Shown in pieces: positions 23,866-32,721 of a stretch of DNA of 64,000 nt (the stretch's first letter is position 1; the number at the start of each line of letters is the position of its first letter). The notes beneath the pieces were generated by a model. The model worked only from the letters and a program-made list of their open reading frames with translations. It was not told where the DNA came from and searched no databases. A program made the position numbers and the translations under genes. The stretch covers positions 372,001 to 436,000 of the forward strand of contig NZ_CP126269.1 of the NCBI RefSeq assembly GCF_003234445.2, given 5' to 3'. Source of the stretch: Curtobacterium sp. MCLR17_036. GTDB lineage: Bacteria; Actinomycetota; Actinomycetes; Actinomycetales; Microbacteriaceae.

Positions 23866-25083
23866 TTGAAAGGCACCATCATCACCACCCTGCACTTCCC
23901 CGACGGCTTCCTCTGGGGTGCCGCCACCGCCGCCCACCAGATCGAGGGCAACAACGTCAACAGCAACTGGTGGGTGCACGAGCACGAGCCGGACACCACG
24001 ATCGTCGAGCCCTCGGGCGACGCCGCGGACAGCTACCACCGCTACCGCGACGACATCCGCATCGCCGCCGAGCTCGGGCTGAACTCGTACCGCTTCAGCA
24101 TCGAGTGGGCCCGCATCGAGCCCGAGCGCGGGTTCGTCAGCCGCGCCGGGGTCGACCACTACCGGCGCATGGTCGAAACGTGCCACGAGTTCGGCATCGA
24201 GCCGATCGTGACGCTCATGCACTTCACCGTGCCGCGGTGGTTCGAGCGCGACGGCTTCTGGCGTGCACCCGACGCCGCCGATCTGTTCGCCCGCTACACC
24301 GAGGCGGCGCTGCCCGTGGTGCAGGACGGCGTCCGCTACGTCTGCACGATCAACGAGCCGAACATCGCGGCCATGCTCGCCGGAGGCGAGGACGCCGCGA
24401 ACCTCGTCGCCTACGGTCTGCCGAACCCGGACCTCGGCGTCGCCGACGCACTGCTGGCCAGCCACCGGCGGTCGCGCGACGTGCTGTCACAGGTGTCGGG
24501 CCTCCGGTCCGGGTGGACCGTCGCGACGCAGGCCTTCCGGTCGAACGGCGAGCCCGGGGCGGACGCGATGCTCCGCGAGTACGGGTACCCGCGCGACGAC
24601 TGGTACCTGGAGCAGGCCGCCGGTGACGACTTCCTCGGCGTGCAGGCGTACACCCGGACCTTCATCGGCGCTTCCGGTCCGTTGCCCGTGGCGGACGACG
24701 TCGAGACGACCCTGACCGGCTGGGAGTTCTACCCCGAGGCGTCGGCCGACGGGCTGCGCAGCGCGTGGGAGCTCTCCGGCGGCGTCCCGCTGATGATCAC
24801 CGAGAACGGCATCGCCACCGCCGACGACTCCCGCCGGCAGGCGTACACGCAGGGCGCCCTCGAGGGCATCCACCGCTGCATCGAGGACGGCGTCGAGGTA
24901 CTCGGCTACCAGCACTGGTCGCTCCTCGACAACTACGAGTGGGCGTCCGGCTTCCGGCCGACGTTCGGGTTGGTCGCCTGGGACCCGGAGACCTTCGAGC
25001 GCACGCCGAAGCCCTCCGCCCACTGGTACGGCGGCGTGGCCCGGGCGAACGCGCTCGAGCGCGTGGGTCAGCTCGCCCCGTAG
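23866..25083 (+). CDS. Beta-glucosidase, GH1
   Basis: A glycoside hydrolase family 1 enzyme of about 405 residues, shorter than the usual 440-480. The N-terminal LHFPDGFLWGAATAAHQIEG is typical of the family. The acid/base glutamate is in TINEPN near residue 163 and the nucleophile in ITENG near 311, followed by the HYWSLLDNYEW-like substrate segment QHWSLLDNYEW. It should release monosaccharides from the imported beta-glycoside. The start is uncertain: no ATG or GTG is in frame, so TTG at 23866 is used, though AAAGG just after it could serve an ATC or CTG start a few codons later. The last 16 nt overlap the convergent ankyrin gene. Confidence 0.9.
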   Translation: MKGTIITTLHFPDGFLWGAATAAHQIEGNNVNSNWWVHEHEPDTTIVEPSGDAADSYHRYRDDIRIAAELGLNSYRFSIEWARIEPERGFVSRAGVDHYRRMVETCHEFGIEPIVTLMHFTVPRWFERDGFWRAPDAADLFARYTEAALPVVQDGVRYVCTINEPNIAAMLAGGEDAANLVAYGLPNPDLGVADALLASHRRSRDVLSQVSGLRSGWTVATQAFRSNGEPGADAMLREYGYPRDDWYLEQAAGDDFLGVQAYTRTFIGASGPLPVADDVETTLTGWEFYPEASADGLRSAWELSGGVPLMITENGIATADDSRRQAYTQGALEGIHRCIEDGVEVLGYQHWSLLDNYEWASGFRPTFGLVAWDPETFERTPKPSAHWYGGVARANALERVGQLAP

Positions 25084-26264
25084 TGGTGCGCCAGCTGCTC
25101 CGCGACCGCTCGGTCGCGGAGCAGTTCCGCGCGGTCGCTCGCACTCGACCCCTCGTCGTCCCGGGCGTTCACGTCGACGTCGAGCTCGAGCGCGGCCCGC
25201 ACGGTGTCGACGTCGCCGGAGTCGACCGCGGCGATGAGCAGGGTCGCGCCCCGCGAACCGACCGCCCGCGTCGAGGCACCCGCGGCGGCGAGGGCTCGGA
25301 CGACCTCGGCGTGACCGCCCCAGGCCGCGCGGACGATCGCGGTGTTGCCGTCGGCGTCCCGTGCCTCGAGGTCGGCGCCGGCAGCGGCGAGCACGGCGAC
25401 GGCACGACGGGCGTCCCGGTCGATCGCCAGCGTGAGCGGCGTGCGTCCCTCGGTGTCCGTGAGCTCGACCGACGCGCCGCGGCGCAGGAGCTCCTCGAGC
25501 ATCGCCGCACGGTCGAACCACGCGGCGGCGTGCAGCGGCGCGAAGCCCCACCGCTGGTCCACGTCGTCGACGTCGCTCGCGTCGTCGGCCAGGTGCAGCC
25601 CGCCGAGGTCGCCGTACGCCGCGGCCCGCACGACCTCGGTGGCGTACTCCACCCAGCCGTCCGGCACCGGCCCGTGCCAGCCCCGCGCCGGGCGGTCCCC
25701 GAGCGCGTCGTACACCGACTCGGCGACGCTCCGGACGGCGACCTGGACGTCGGTGAACCGGATCGCGACCTCGCCGACGGGGGAGACGAGCAGCCGGAGC
25801 TCCCAGGCGTCCTGCCCCGGCACGTGGTCGAGCTCCCCGCGCGCGATGTGGGCGTCGCCGGCGAGCAGGTCCGCGGGGTCGATGTGCGTCGGGTCGATGA
25901 CGGCGTCGTCGAAGCGCAGGGTCACCCGTGCGTGGTTCCACCGGCGCCACAGGCCGTCCGGGGTGTCGAGCACCTCGTCGTTCCGCACCACGACCTCGGC
26001 GCGGACGACCACGGGATCCGGGGTGCCGTGTCCCGGCAGGTCGACCGGGGTCGTCGCCTCGTCGTCGCCGTCGCCGGTGCTGCCCGCGGCCGGCGCTTCG
26101 GCGCTCAGCGCGGCCAGGCGCGAGTCGACCCAGCGCACGGTGGCGAGGGCCGCCACGGGTGGGGGTGCGTCCTCGAGCAGACGGGTCAGGTGGTCGGCTG
26201 CCCCTTCGAGGTCCTCGAGCGACACGTAGCCGACCGCCGGCCAGTTCACTCGACTCCATCGCAC
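25068..26264 (-). CDS. Ankyrin-repeat protein with N-terminal beta domain
   Basis: A 398-residue protein. The C-terminal third (about 245-395) has four ankyrin repeats, for example GFAPLHAAAWFDRAAMLEEL, GRTPLTLAIDRDARRAVAVL and GNTAIVRAAWGGHAEVVRAL. The first 240 residues are of unknown type and rich in beta-forming segments (WELRLLVSPVGEVAIRFTDV). Repeats of this kind bind other proteins. No signal peptide or membrane segment is seen. Its 3' end overlaps the GH1 gene by 16 nt on the opposite strand. Confidence 0.85.
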   Translation of the reverse strand: MRWSRVNWPAVGYVSLEDLEGAADHLTRLLEDAPPPVAALATVRWVDSRLAALSAEAPAAGSTGDGDDEATTPVDLPGHGTPDPVVVRAEVVVRNDEVLDTPDGLWRRWNHARVTLRFDDAVIDPTHIDPADLLAGDAHIARGELDHVPGQDAWELRLLVSPVGEVAIRFTDVQVAVRSVAESVYDALGDRPARGWHGPVPDGWVEYATEVVRAAAYGDLGGLHLADDASDVDDVDQRWGFAPLHAAAWFDRAAMLEELLRRGASVELTDTEGRTPLTLAIDRDARRAVAVLAAAGADLEARDADGNTAIVRAAWGGHAEVVRALAAAGASTRAVGSRGATLLIAAVDSGDVDTVRAALELDVDVNARDDEGSSASDRAELLRDRAVAEQLAHHYGAS

Positions 26265-26273
26265 GGCTCGACA

Positions 26274-27464
26274 CTACCCGGCGCGCGTGCTCCGTCCCCG
26301 GCGGTGCCGTCGCCTCGTCGGGGCGGCGCCCTGCGGCGGTTCGCCGGGCTGCCGATCGGGACGCCTGCGCTGCAGCAGCCGGATGACGGGTCGGTCGAAC
26401 GCGAACCACACGACGACCGAGGCCACCACCGCCGCGGACATCGCTCCGACCACGGCCACGACCGGGCCGCGGGCGTCCGACACCACCGCGGCCACCACGG
26501 CGACCGCGGCCGGAGCGACGATCGGATGCGTCAGGTAGAGCGCGTACGAGGCATCGCCGAGCGTGCGTCCGACCGGACCGGCCCGCCGGCCCCACGACCG
26601 TTCCCCGGCGACGGTGGCGGACAGCACCAGCGCGGCGAGCGGCAGGAGCGACAGGCTCGGCGCGGAGGCCCCGGCCACGATCCCGACCGCGGTCCAGACC
26701 GCCGTGATCGCCGCGAGGCGCAGGACCAGCCGGCGCGTGGCGCGGTCGAGCGCCCAGGTGCCGATCGCCATCCCGACCAGGAAGCAGAGCACCCACCGGT
26801 TCGCGTGGAACTGCCACGACGGCCAGCCGCGACCGCGCACGGCCGAGAGCACCGCGAGCGCCACGAACACCGGGGTCGCCAGCCGGAACGGGTCGATCCG
26901 CGCCGCGAGGGCGATCGTGACGACCAGGTAGAAGAGCAGCTCGAACGAGAGCGTCCACGTGACCGTGTAGAACGGCTCGACCACACCGTTCGGCCCGCGA
27001 CCGGGCAGGAAGAGGTACGAGAGCACGATGTACCCGGGCGACGTCGCGGCCCGCTCGAGTGCCTGCGGTGCGACCACGAGCATCGCGAGCTTGACCGTCA
27101 TGACCGCCCACGCGAGCGGCAGGATCCGGACGAGCCGTCGGCGCAGGAAGTCCCGCCAGGACGGCCGCGGGGTGCGCTGCGTCACGAGCACGGCGACGAA
27201 GCCGCTGATCGAGAAGAAGACGGTGACACCGACCTGCCCCGTCGGCAGGTCGCTCGCCGGCGTGCCGAAGCGGGCGTGCAGGTAGATCGGCAGGTGCGCA
27301 CACACGACCAGCAGTGCTGCGACGAAGCGCAGGACCTGGACACCGCCGAAGGACGGTCGAGGGACGGACACACCTCCAGCCTCACCGGCAGGAACGCGCG
27401 TCGCGAACTCTCCAGATGTCGTGTTTCGCGGTGTCATCGCTCTCGTTCCCATCGCGTCCGCCAT
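26274..27464 (-). CDS. Acyltransferase family 3 (OafA/YrhL-like)
   Basis: A 396-residue membrane O-acyltransferase with about ten hydrophobic segments. The family motif region is FGGVQVLRFVAALLVVCAHL (the active-site histidine in the first helix, here in CAHL), followed by GQVGVTVFFSISGFV and RRRLVRILPLAW. Such enzymes acetylate or succinylate surface polysaccharides, which fits the exopolysaccharide genes that follow. The C-terminus is Arg-rich. The start is uncertain: ATG at 27464, 27452 and 27437 are all in frame and none has a strong ribosome binding site. It is divergent from the PslG-like gene, with only 50 nt between. Confidence 0.88.
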   Translation of the reverse strand: MADAMGTRAMTPRNTTSGEFATRVPAGEAGGVSVPRPSFGGVQVLRFVAALLVVCAHLPIYLHARFGTPASDLPTGQVGVTVFFSISGFVAVLVTQRTPRPSWRDFLRRRLVRILPLAWAVMTVKLAMLVVAPQALERAATSPGYIVLSYLFLPGRGPNGVVEPFYTVTWTLSFELLFYLVVTIALAARIDPFRLATPVFVALAVLSAVRGRGWPSWQFHANRWVLCFLVGMAIGTWALDRATRRLVLRLAAITAVWTAVGIVAGASAPSLSLLPLAALVLSATVAGERSWGRRAGPVGRTLGDASYALYLTHPIVAPAAVAVVAAVVSDARGPVVAVVGAMSAAVVASVVVWFAFDRPVIRLLQRRRPDRQPGEPPQGAAPTRRRHRRGRSTRAG

Positions 27465-27514
27465 GCATTCGGAGGATTGCTCCGCTCGTCCGCGCCCTGC
27501 ACAGGATGGGGCGC

Positions 27515-29173
27515 ATGGAACCCTCCTCGCGGCGCCTCCGGGCCGCCGATCCCCCTCGCCCCACCCGTCGCCGTTCGGCCGGGCTCGTCGCCACCGTCGT
27601 CACCGGCGTCGTCCTCGCGGTCCTGCTCGGCGAGCACGGGCCGCCCCGCTCCGCCCGCGCGGACCCCCGAGCCAGTCCGACGCCCTCGATCCGACCGATC
27701 GGGGGCAGCGGACTGTTCGGACCCGATGAGCAGCCGCGCTTCACGGTCGCTGGGGTCGAACGGGCCGCCGACGTCACGTGGAAGATCAACGACACGAGCG
27801 GCGCGATCGTCGACTCGGGATCCGGACGCACCGCGGCCCGATCGGTCGAGGTCCAGCCGACCGCTGTCCTGCCGTCCGGCACCTACCGCGTCACCGTGGA
27901 CGTCGCCGGTGGGGCGACGATGTCCTACCGCTTCGTGCGGACGATCGCCGGGCCGACCGCCGAGGACACGTACTTCGGGCTCGCCGTGAACCCGGTGGCC
28001 GGGGCGCTCCCGACGTTCGACGCCCTCGGCGCGGGGACCTCCCGTCAGGACCTCCAGTGGAGCGCCGTCGAGAAGCAGGCCGGCACCTTCGACTTCACCA
28101 CCGTCGACGCGCGCATCGACCCGCTCGTGCGCGACCGCGGACTCAGCCCGCTCTTCGTCCTCGACTACGGCCACGTCGCGTACACGGGCAGTGCGATGGC
28201 GCCGCCCGACGTCTCGAAGCCGGCGCAGGCCGCGGCGTGGAAGCGGTACGTCCGCGAGACCGTCACGCACATGCGCGAGCGTCACCCCGACGCGGACCTG
28301 TCCTACGAGGTCTGGAACGAGTGGTCGAACAACCACGGCTCCCTGCCGGACACCCCTGCGGCGTACATCGAACTCGCCCGGGTCACCGCGGCGGTCATCC
28401 GCGACGCCGATCCCGACGCGACCATCGTCGGACCGGCCCAGAACGCGGTCGCCGGCCACGAGCTGCGGTGGCTGTCCGAGTGGTTCGCTGCCGGCGGCGC
28501 CGACCACGTGGACGCCGTGAGCATCCACCCGTACAACCAGCCGTGGGGTCCGGAGCACTGCGAGCCCACGAACCCGTGCATCGGCGAGGCGCTGTTCTGG
28601 CTGCGCGAGACCGCCGACCGGTACCCGCGAGCCGACGGCACGGCACTGCCGATCTGGATCACCGAGACCGGCTGGCCGACCCGGTTCGCCGGGCAGGGCT
28701 GGGTCGACCCGGACGACCAGACCGCGTACGTCCTGCGGACCTACGCCGTCGCGGCGCAGTTCGGCGTCGAACGTCTGTACCTGTTCGAGATGGCCGAGCC
28801 CTCGCTCGCCGACCCGGACGGGACCGCACGGACGTTCGGCCTGACGGGCAGCGCGGTCACCGGGTACGAGCCGAAGACCTCGGCCGCGGGGTGGGCGACG
28901 ATGCAGCGCGTCCTCGCCGGCAAGCGATACGTCCCCGAGCGCCGCGTCGGCGACCTCAGCGACATGCTGTTCAGCTCGCCGGACGGACGACACCACACCC
29001 GGGTCGTCTGGCAGACGTCCTCGCGGTCCACGGCGACGCCCGTCCGGGTGTCGATGCACGGCACCGGGACGATCGTGGAGCCGACGGGATCGGCGAAGAC
29101 CGTGACCGCGACGGACGGCACGCTCGCCATGTCCGCGAAGTGGATCCCCCGGTTCGTGGTCTGGGACGACTAG
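27515..29173 (+). CDS. PslG-like secreted glycoside hydrolase
   Basis: A 552-residue protein with an Arg-rich start and one hydrophobic segment (LVATVVTGVVLAVLLGE) that acts as signal or anchor. A beta-sandwich-like region (about 60-150) precedes a TIM barrel of the GH39/clan A type, with the acid/base in SYEVWNEWSN near residue 267 and the nucleophile in IWITETGWPT near 383. The best known relative is PslG, an exopolysaccharide-cleaving endoglycosidase in the Psl locus of Pseudomonas. Its place in an exopolysaccharide locus supports trimming or release of the polymer. The ATG at 27515 has AGGA 8 nt upstream. Confidence 0.82.
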   Translation: MEPSSRRLRAADPPRPTRRRSAGLVATVVTGVVLAVLLGEHGPPRSARADPRASPTPSIRPIGGSGLFGPDEQPRFTVAGVERAADVTWKINDTSGAIVDSGSGRTAARSVEVQPTAVLPSGTYRVTVDVAGGATMSYRFVRTIAGPTAEDTYFGLAVNPVAGALPTFDALGAGTSRQDLQWSAVEKQAGTFDFTTVDARIDPLVRDRGLSPLFVLDYGHVAYTGSAMAPPDVSKPAQAAAWKRYVRETVTHMRERHPDADLSYEVWNEWSNNHGSLPDTPAAYIELARVTAAVIRDADPDATIVGPAQNAVAGHELRWLSEWFAAGGADHVDAVSIHPYNQPWGPEHCEPTNPCIGEALFWLRETADRYPRADGTALPIWITETGWPTRFAGQGWVDPDDQTAYVLRTYAVAAQFGVERLYLFEMAEPSLADPDGTARTFGLTGSAVTGYEPKTSAAGWATMQRVLAGKRYVPERRVGDLSDMLFSSPDGRHHTRVVWQTSSRSTATPVRVSMHGTGTIVEPTGSAKTVTATDGTLAMSAKWIPRFVVWDD

Positions 29174-29181
29174 CGCACGAC

Positions 29182-29215
29182 GATCCCGCCGGCGCAGGGC
29201 TGCGTCGGCGGGATC
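29182..29215. terminator. Bidirectional terminator hairpin
   Basis: Arms at 29182-29196 (GATCCCGCCGGCGCA) and 29201-29215 pair over 15 positions with one G-T pair around GGGC. It lies between the convergent ends of the PslG-like and GT2 genes. Confidence 0.7.
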
Positions 29216-29232
29216 GGTGCCGGCGGGCACGG

Positions 29233-30153
29233 TCAGCGGACCGACGGCGTGGTCGCGGGGTCGAACGGGTGCCGAGTCCCGTGCCCGTCCGTCCCGCGCC
29301 ACCCCTGCCAGCGGCCGTGGAGCTGGGCGCGCTGGAACCGCACCCCGTCGGCGTCGCGGCGCACCCGGGCCACGAGCACCGCGGCTGCCGACCGGGCGGT
29401 CCAGTACGCGGCCTGCCCCCGGAGCCCGTGCTTCCGCAGCACCCGCCCGAAGCCGCGGTTGTACCGCAGCACCTTCGCCAGGGTCTCGTCGGTCATGCCG
29501 TCGTGCCGGAAGTCCCCGTGTCGCACCGTGGTGTCCGGCATGTACGCGATCCGCGCACCGTTCCGCAGTGCCCGGATGACCAGGTCGTTCTCCTCACCGG
29601 AGCCGAACGGCGTCGCGGCACCGGTGCCGAGCGCGACGTCGAACAACCCGTTCTGCTCGAGCAGTTCGCGCCGCAGGAAGATCCCCGCGGCGACGATCGT
29701 GCGGGGGACCCGCCAGCTCGTGACCAGGCTCGGGCGTCGCTGCCAGCGCAGCATCGTGCCGCTGTCGTCCGACGCGCGGCAGGGGATCGCGGCGCCGTCC
29801 AGGCCCCTGGCGTCCATCCGTTCGGACAGCAGCTCGAGCACGCCGTCGTCGAACCAGCAGTCGTCGTCCGGGAACGCGACGATCTCGCCGCGGAGCACGG
29901 CGAGTCCGCGGTTCCGCCCGCGGCTCACCCCGCGCACGACCGGTTCGTGGACGTGCTCGGCGTGCCCGGCGTCGATGAGGTCGCGCAGGACCGGGAGCGC
30001 GTCGGGCTCCGGGCGCTGCTCGACCACGGTCACGAAGACGGACACCCGAGCGCGGCGGATGGACTCGAGGCAGCGCTCGATGTGCTCCGGCGAGCGGATG
30101 GTGGAGATGACGAGGTGGAAGCGGTGGGTCGCTGCAGCGGTGGCGTGGGTCAC
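29233..30153 (-). CDS. Glycosyltransferase family 2
   Basis: A 306-residue GT-A fold glycosyltransferase. It begins near FHLVISTIRSPEHIERCLES, has the nucleotide-sugar and metal-binding acidic cluster in AFPDDDCWFDD near residue 95, and a later GSGEENDLVIRAL acceptor-site segment. No membrane anchor is seen except possibly the C-terminal part. It should add a sugar to the exopolysaccharide repeat unit. The GTG at 30153 overlaps the stop of the pyruvyltransferase gene (GTGA), so the two are coupled. Confidence 0.87.
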   Translation of the reverse strand: MTHATAAATHRFHLVISTIRSPEHIERCLESIRRARVSVFVTVVEQRPEPDALPVLRDLIDAGHAEHVHEPVVRGVSRGRNRGLAVLRGEIVAFPDDDCWFDDGVLELLSERMDARGLDGAAIPCRASDDSGTMLRWQRRPSLVTSWRVPRTIVAAGIFLRRELLEQNGLFDVALGTGAATPFGSGEENDLVIRALRNGARIAYMPDTTVRHGDFRHDGMTDETLAKVLRYNRGFGRVLRKHGLRGQAAYWTARSAAAVLVARVRRDADGVRFQRAQLHGRWQGWRGTDGHGTRHPFDPATTPSVR

Positions 30154-31226
30154 GACGACACCGGACCCGTCTGCAGCAGGCTGACCGTCGAGCGGTCCCC
30201 GCGGAGCCAGTCCACGAGCTCGCGCCGGATGCCCTCGAGCCGTTCCTGCAGGGCGAAGACCGCGCCCGTGGCCTCGGCACGGACGGTGTCGGCGCCGAGC
30301 ATCGCACGGACGAGGGCGTCGACCGAGTGGCCCACCGAGACGGGCGCCGGCCCGCCGGTGACGCTCGACCAGAAGTCGTCGCACTTCGAGGCGTAGGACA
30401 GCGGCACCGTCGGGACGTCGAGGGCGAGCGCTGCCACGACGCCGTGCAGCCGCTCGGAGACGACGAGGTCGCACCCGGCGATCACCGACATCGTCGTGGC
30501 GACGTCGGTGTACTCGTGGACGGTCGACGGGGTCACGAGCCGTTCGGACAGCGCACGCGCCGCGGCGCGGTCCGGTCGTGAGAGTGCGAACGCGACGACC
30601 TCGTGCGTCCCGGTGGCGAGGGCGTGCTCGTCGACCGCCGCGGCGACCGTCTCGACGTCGAAGCGGGTCTGCGGGTCGGACCCCAGCGCGACACCGATCC
30701 GTCGTCGCCCGGGGGTGCCGGTCGGTTCCACGGACCGGACGAGCGGGTACAGGAGCGCCGGGTCGCCGCAGACCGTCGTCGGGCCGAGGTGTTCGGTGAC
30801 CTCGTCCGCCGTGATCGGACCGCGGACCCCGGCGAGGCGCATCCCGTCGAGCTCCTGCCAGGCGCTCCACTGTTGAGGGTGTCGGGAGAGGGCGTACGCG
30901 TCCGTCCGGGCGGCGGCGCCGAGCCCGACGCCGACGACGCCGGCCGCTCCGTAGTTCCGGACGGCGAGCCGGGCGTGCTCCGCCCATGCCCGGTACCCGA
31001 TCGTCGTGCCGCCACCGAGCAGGACGACGCGCTCCGAACCGACCAGCCGGAGGCGTTCGCGAGCGACCCGGGGCAGGGCACGCAGGTACGCGCGGGTCGT
31101 CAGGGGCGCCTCGACGTCGAGCGGGTCGTCGAGCGCCGCTCGCCACGTCTCGTGCAGCAGGTCGTCGCCGAAGTTGCCGTTGCTCTGCCACCCGAGGTAG
31201 ACGATGGAGCGGCGGGTGGATTTCAT
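30150..31226 (-). CDS. Polysaccharide pyruvyl transferase family protein
   Basis: A 358-residue protein of the polysaccharide pyruvyl transferase (CsaB/EpsO/WcaK) family. Visible marks are the start YLGWQSNGNFGDDLLHE, the glycine-rich LLGGGTTIGY, RGPITADEV, the CGDPALLYP segment and SERLHGVVAAL near residue 265, the conserved RxH position of the family. It would transfer pyruvate from phosphoenolpyruvate to form a ketal on the repeat unit, which makes the polymer acidic. It overlaps the BY-kinase gene by ATGA, giving the order kinase, pyruvyltransferase, GT2. Confidence 0.9.
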   Translation of the reverse strand: MKSTRRSIVYLGWQSNGNFGDDLLHETWRAALDDPLDVEAPLTTRAYLRALPRVARERLRLVGSERVVLLGGGTTIGYRAWAEHARLAVRNYGAAGVVGVGLGAAARTDAYALSRHPQQWSAWQELDGMRLAGVRGPITADEVTEHLGPTTVCGDPALLYPLVRSVEPTGTPGRRRIGVALGSDPQTRFDVETVAAAVDEHALATGTHEVVAFALSRPDRAAARALSERLVTPSTVHEYTDVATTMSVIAGCDLVVSERLHGVVAALALDVPTVPLSYASKCDDFWSSVTGGPAPVSVGHSVDALVRAMLGADTVRAEATGAVFALQERLEGIRRELVDWLRGDRSTVSLLQTGPVSS

Positions 31227-32635
31227 CGGGGGTCCTTCGAGGAGAGGCGGGCGCGCGAGGCCCGGCGGGGACTCTCGCTGACCGGCGCGGACGGTTCGTA
31301 GTTGTAGTAGGTCTTGGCCCGGCGTTGCGGGGGCAGGCGGTTCACCACGAGGCCGAGCAGTCGGGCGCCCACCTGTGCCACGGTGCGCTCGGCGGTGGTG
31401 AAGTCGGCACGCTTCGTCTGGCCCTGCACACTGACGACGAGCAGGACGCCGGAGCAGATCGCCCCGAGGACGGCCGGGTCGGTGACGGGCAGCATCGGCG
31501 GCGCGTCGACGATGACGTACTCGTACCGTGACTCGAGTTCACGGATCAGGTCGACCATCCGACTCGAGCTGAGCAGCTCGCTCGGGTTCGGCGGCACGCG
31601 ACCGGCGGCGAGGACGTGCAGCGGGTTGTCCGCGCCGATCTCCTGGACGGCGTCGTCGAGGTCGACCTGCCGGGTGAGCACGGTCGACAGGCCGACGCGG
31701 CTCTCGATCCCCAAGTAGACCCCGGTGGTCGGGCGACGCAGGTCGGCGTCGACGAGGACCACCTTCGAGCCGTTCTGCGCGAGCATGAGCGCCAGGTTCA
31801 CGGCGGTCGACGACTTGCCCTCGCCCGGCGTCGCGCTCGTGACGACGATGCTCTGCGCCGCCCCGTCGAGGTTCGTGTAGGTCAGGTGCGTCCTGAGCTG
31901 TCGGAAGGCCTCGGCCCGGGTGCTGTACCGGTTGTCGAACGACACCAGGGGGTCCTTCGCGATCGTGTCGTCGACGGCGAACTCACCGAGGATGCTCGCG
32001 TCCGTGAGCCGACGCAGCGCCTCGAACGACCGCAGTCGGGTGTCGAGGACCTCGCGCAGGACGGCCTGTGCGACGCCCAGGGCGAGGCCGGCGAGGACGC
32101 CGATCGCGATGTTGACCGGCAGGCGCGGAGCGAAGGGGACCGTCGGCGCGGACGCCCGCTGGAAGACGCTGAGGTTGACGAGGGAGTCGGCGGCCGACGT
32201 CGACCGCTCGACCTGCTCGACCACCTTGACGAGCTGGTCGGCGACGGCGTTGGCGATCGCCGCCGCCTGCTCCGGTGCGGTGTCCGTCGCCGTGATCGTG
32301 ATGAGCACGGTGTCCGTCGTGGACTCCGCGGACACCACGCGGCTGAGGTCCGCGTCGGCGGGCAACCCGAGTTGTCGAGCGGCGAGGCCGAGCACCCGCG
32401 GCGTGAGCGCGAGCTCCTCGTACGACTTCACGCGGGCGGCGGAGAAGTTGTTGCCCTGGCTCAGGTCGTTCACCGAGGCGCCTGACGCGACGGACACGAA
32501 GACCGCGCTCGACGCCCGGTACTGCGGCGACTGCACGGCGGAGACGGCCGCCGCGAGGCCGGCCGCGAGCACGACCACCGCCACGACGGAGAGCCAACGG
32601 AGTCTCAGCAGGTCGACGAACTGCGCAAGCGTCAT
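31223..32635 (-). CDS. Chain-length determinant and tyrosine autokinase (Wzc-like BY-kinase)
   Basis: A 470-residue protein joining both parts of a polysaccharide co-polymerase. The N-terminal Wzz domain has membrane segments near residues 14-35 and 175-195 with an extracytoplasmic helical region between. The cytoplasmic kinase has Walker A TPGEGKSSTA near residue 270, A' VVLVDADLRRP near 290 and Walker B VIVDAPPM near 370. The C-terminal tail holds only a small tyrosine cluster, KTYYNYEP, near 448. It should control polymer length and be reversed by the LMW phosphatase encoded divergently. Confidence 0.93.
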   Translation of the reverse strand: MTLAQFVDLLRLRWLSVVAVVVLAAGLAAAVSAVQSPQYRASSAVFVSVASGASVNDLSQGNNFSAARVKSYEELALTPRVLGLAARQLGLPADADLSRVVSAESTTDTVLITITATDTAPEQAAAIANAVADQLVKVVEQVERSTSAADSLVNLSVFQRASAPTVPFAPRLPVNIAIGVLAGLALGVAQAVLREVLDTRLRSFEALRRLTDASILGEFAVDDTIAKDPLVSFDNRYSTRAEAFRQLRTHLTYTNLDGAAQSIVVTSATPGEGKSSTAVNLALMLAQNGSKVVLVDADLRRPTTGVYLGIESRVGLSTVLTRQVDLDDAVQEIGADNPLHVLAAGRVPPNPSELLSSSRMVDLIRELESRYEYVIVDAPPMLPVTDPAVLGAICSGVLLVVSVQGQTKRADFTTAERTVAQVGARLLGLVVNRLPPQRRAKTYYNYEPSAPVSESPRRASRARLSSKDPR

Positions 32636-32721
32636 CGACGCACTTCCCCTCGATCATTCTGTGTGTGTGATACTCATAGTAGTAGATATGAAATACGACA
32701 GCAACCACGATCGGAGATGTC
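32636..32721. promoter_or_regulatory. AT-rich divergent promoter of the exopolysaccharide locus, with GTGATAC
   Basis: This 86-nt gap between the divergent BY-kinase and polymerase genes is clearly richer in A and T than its surroundings. It contains GTGATAC at 32667-32673, followed by TCATAGTAGTAGATATG. The same GTGATA(T/C) word occurs upstream of other surface genes at 41.8, 47.3 and 53.8 kb. Confidence 0.45.
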
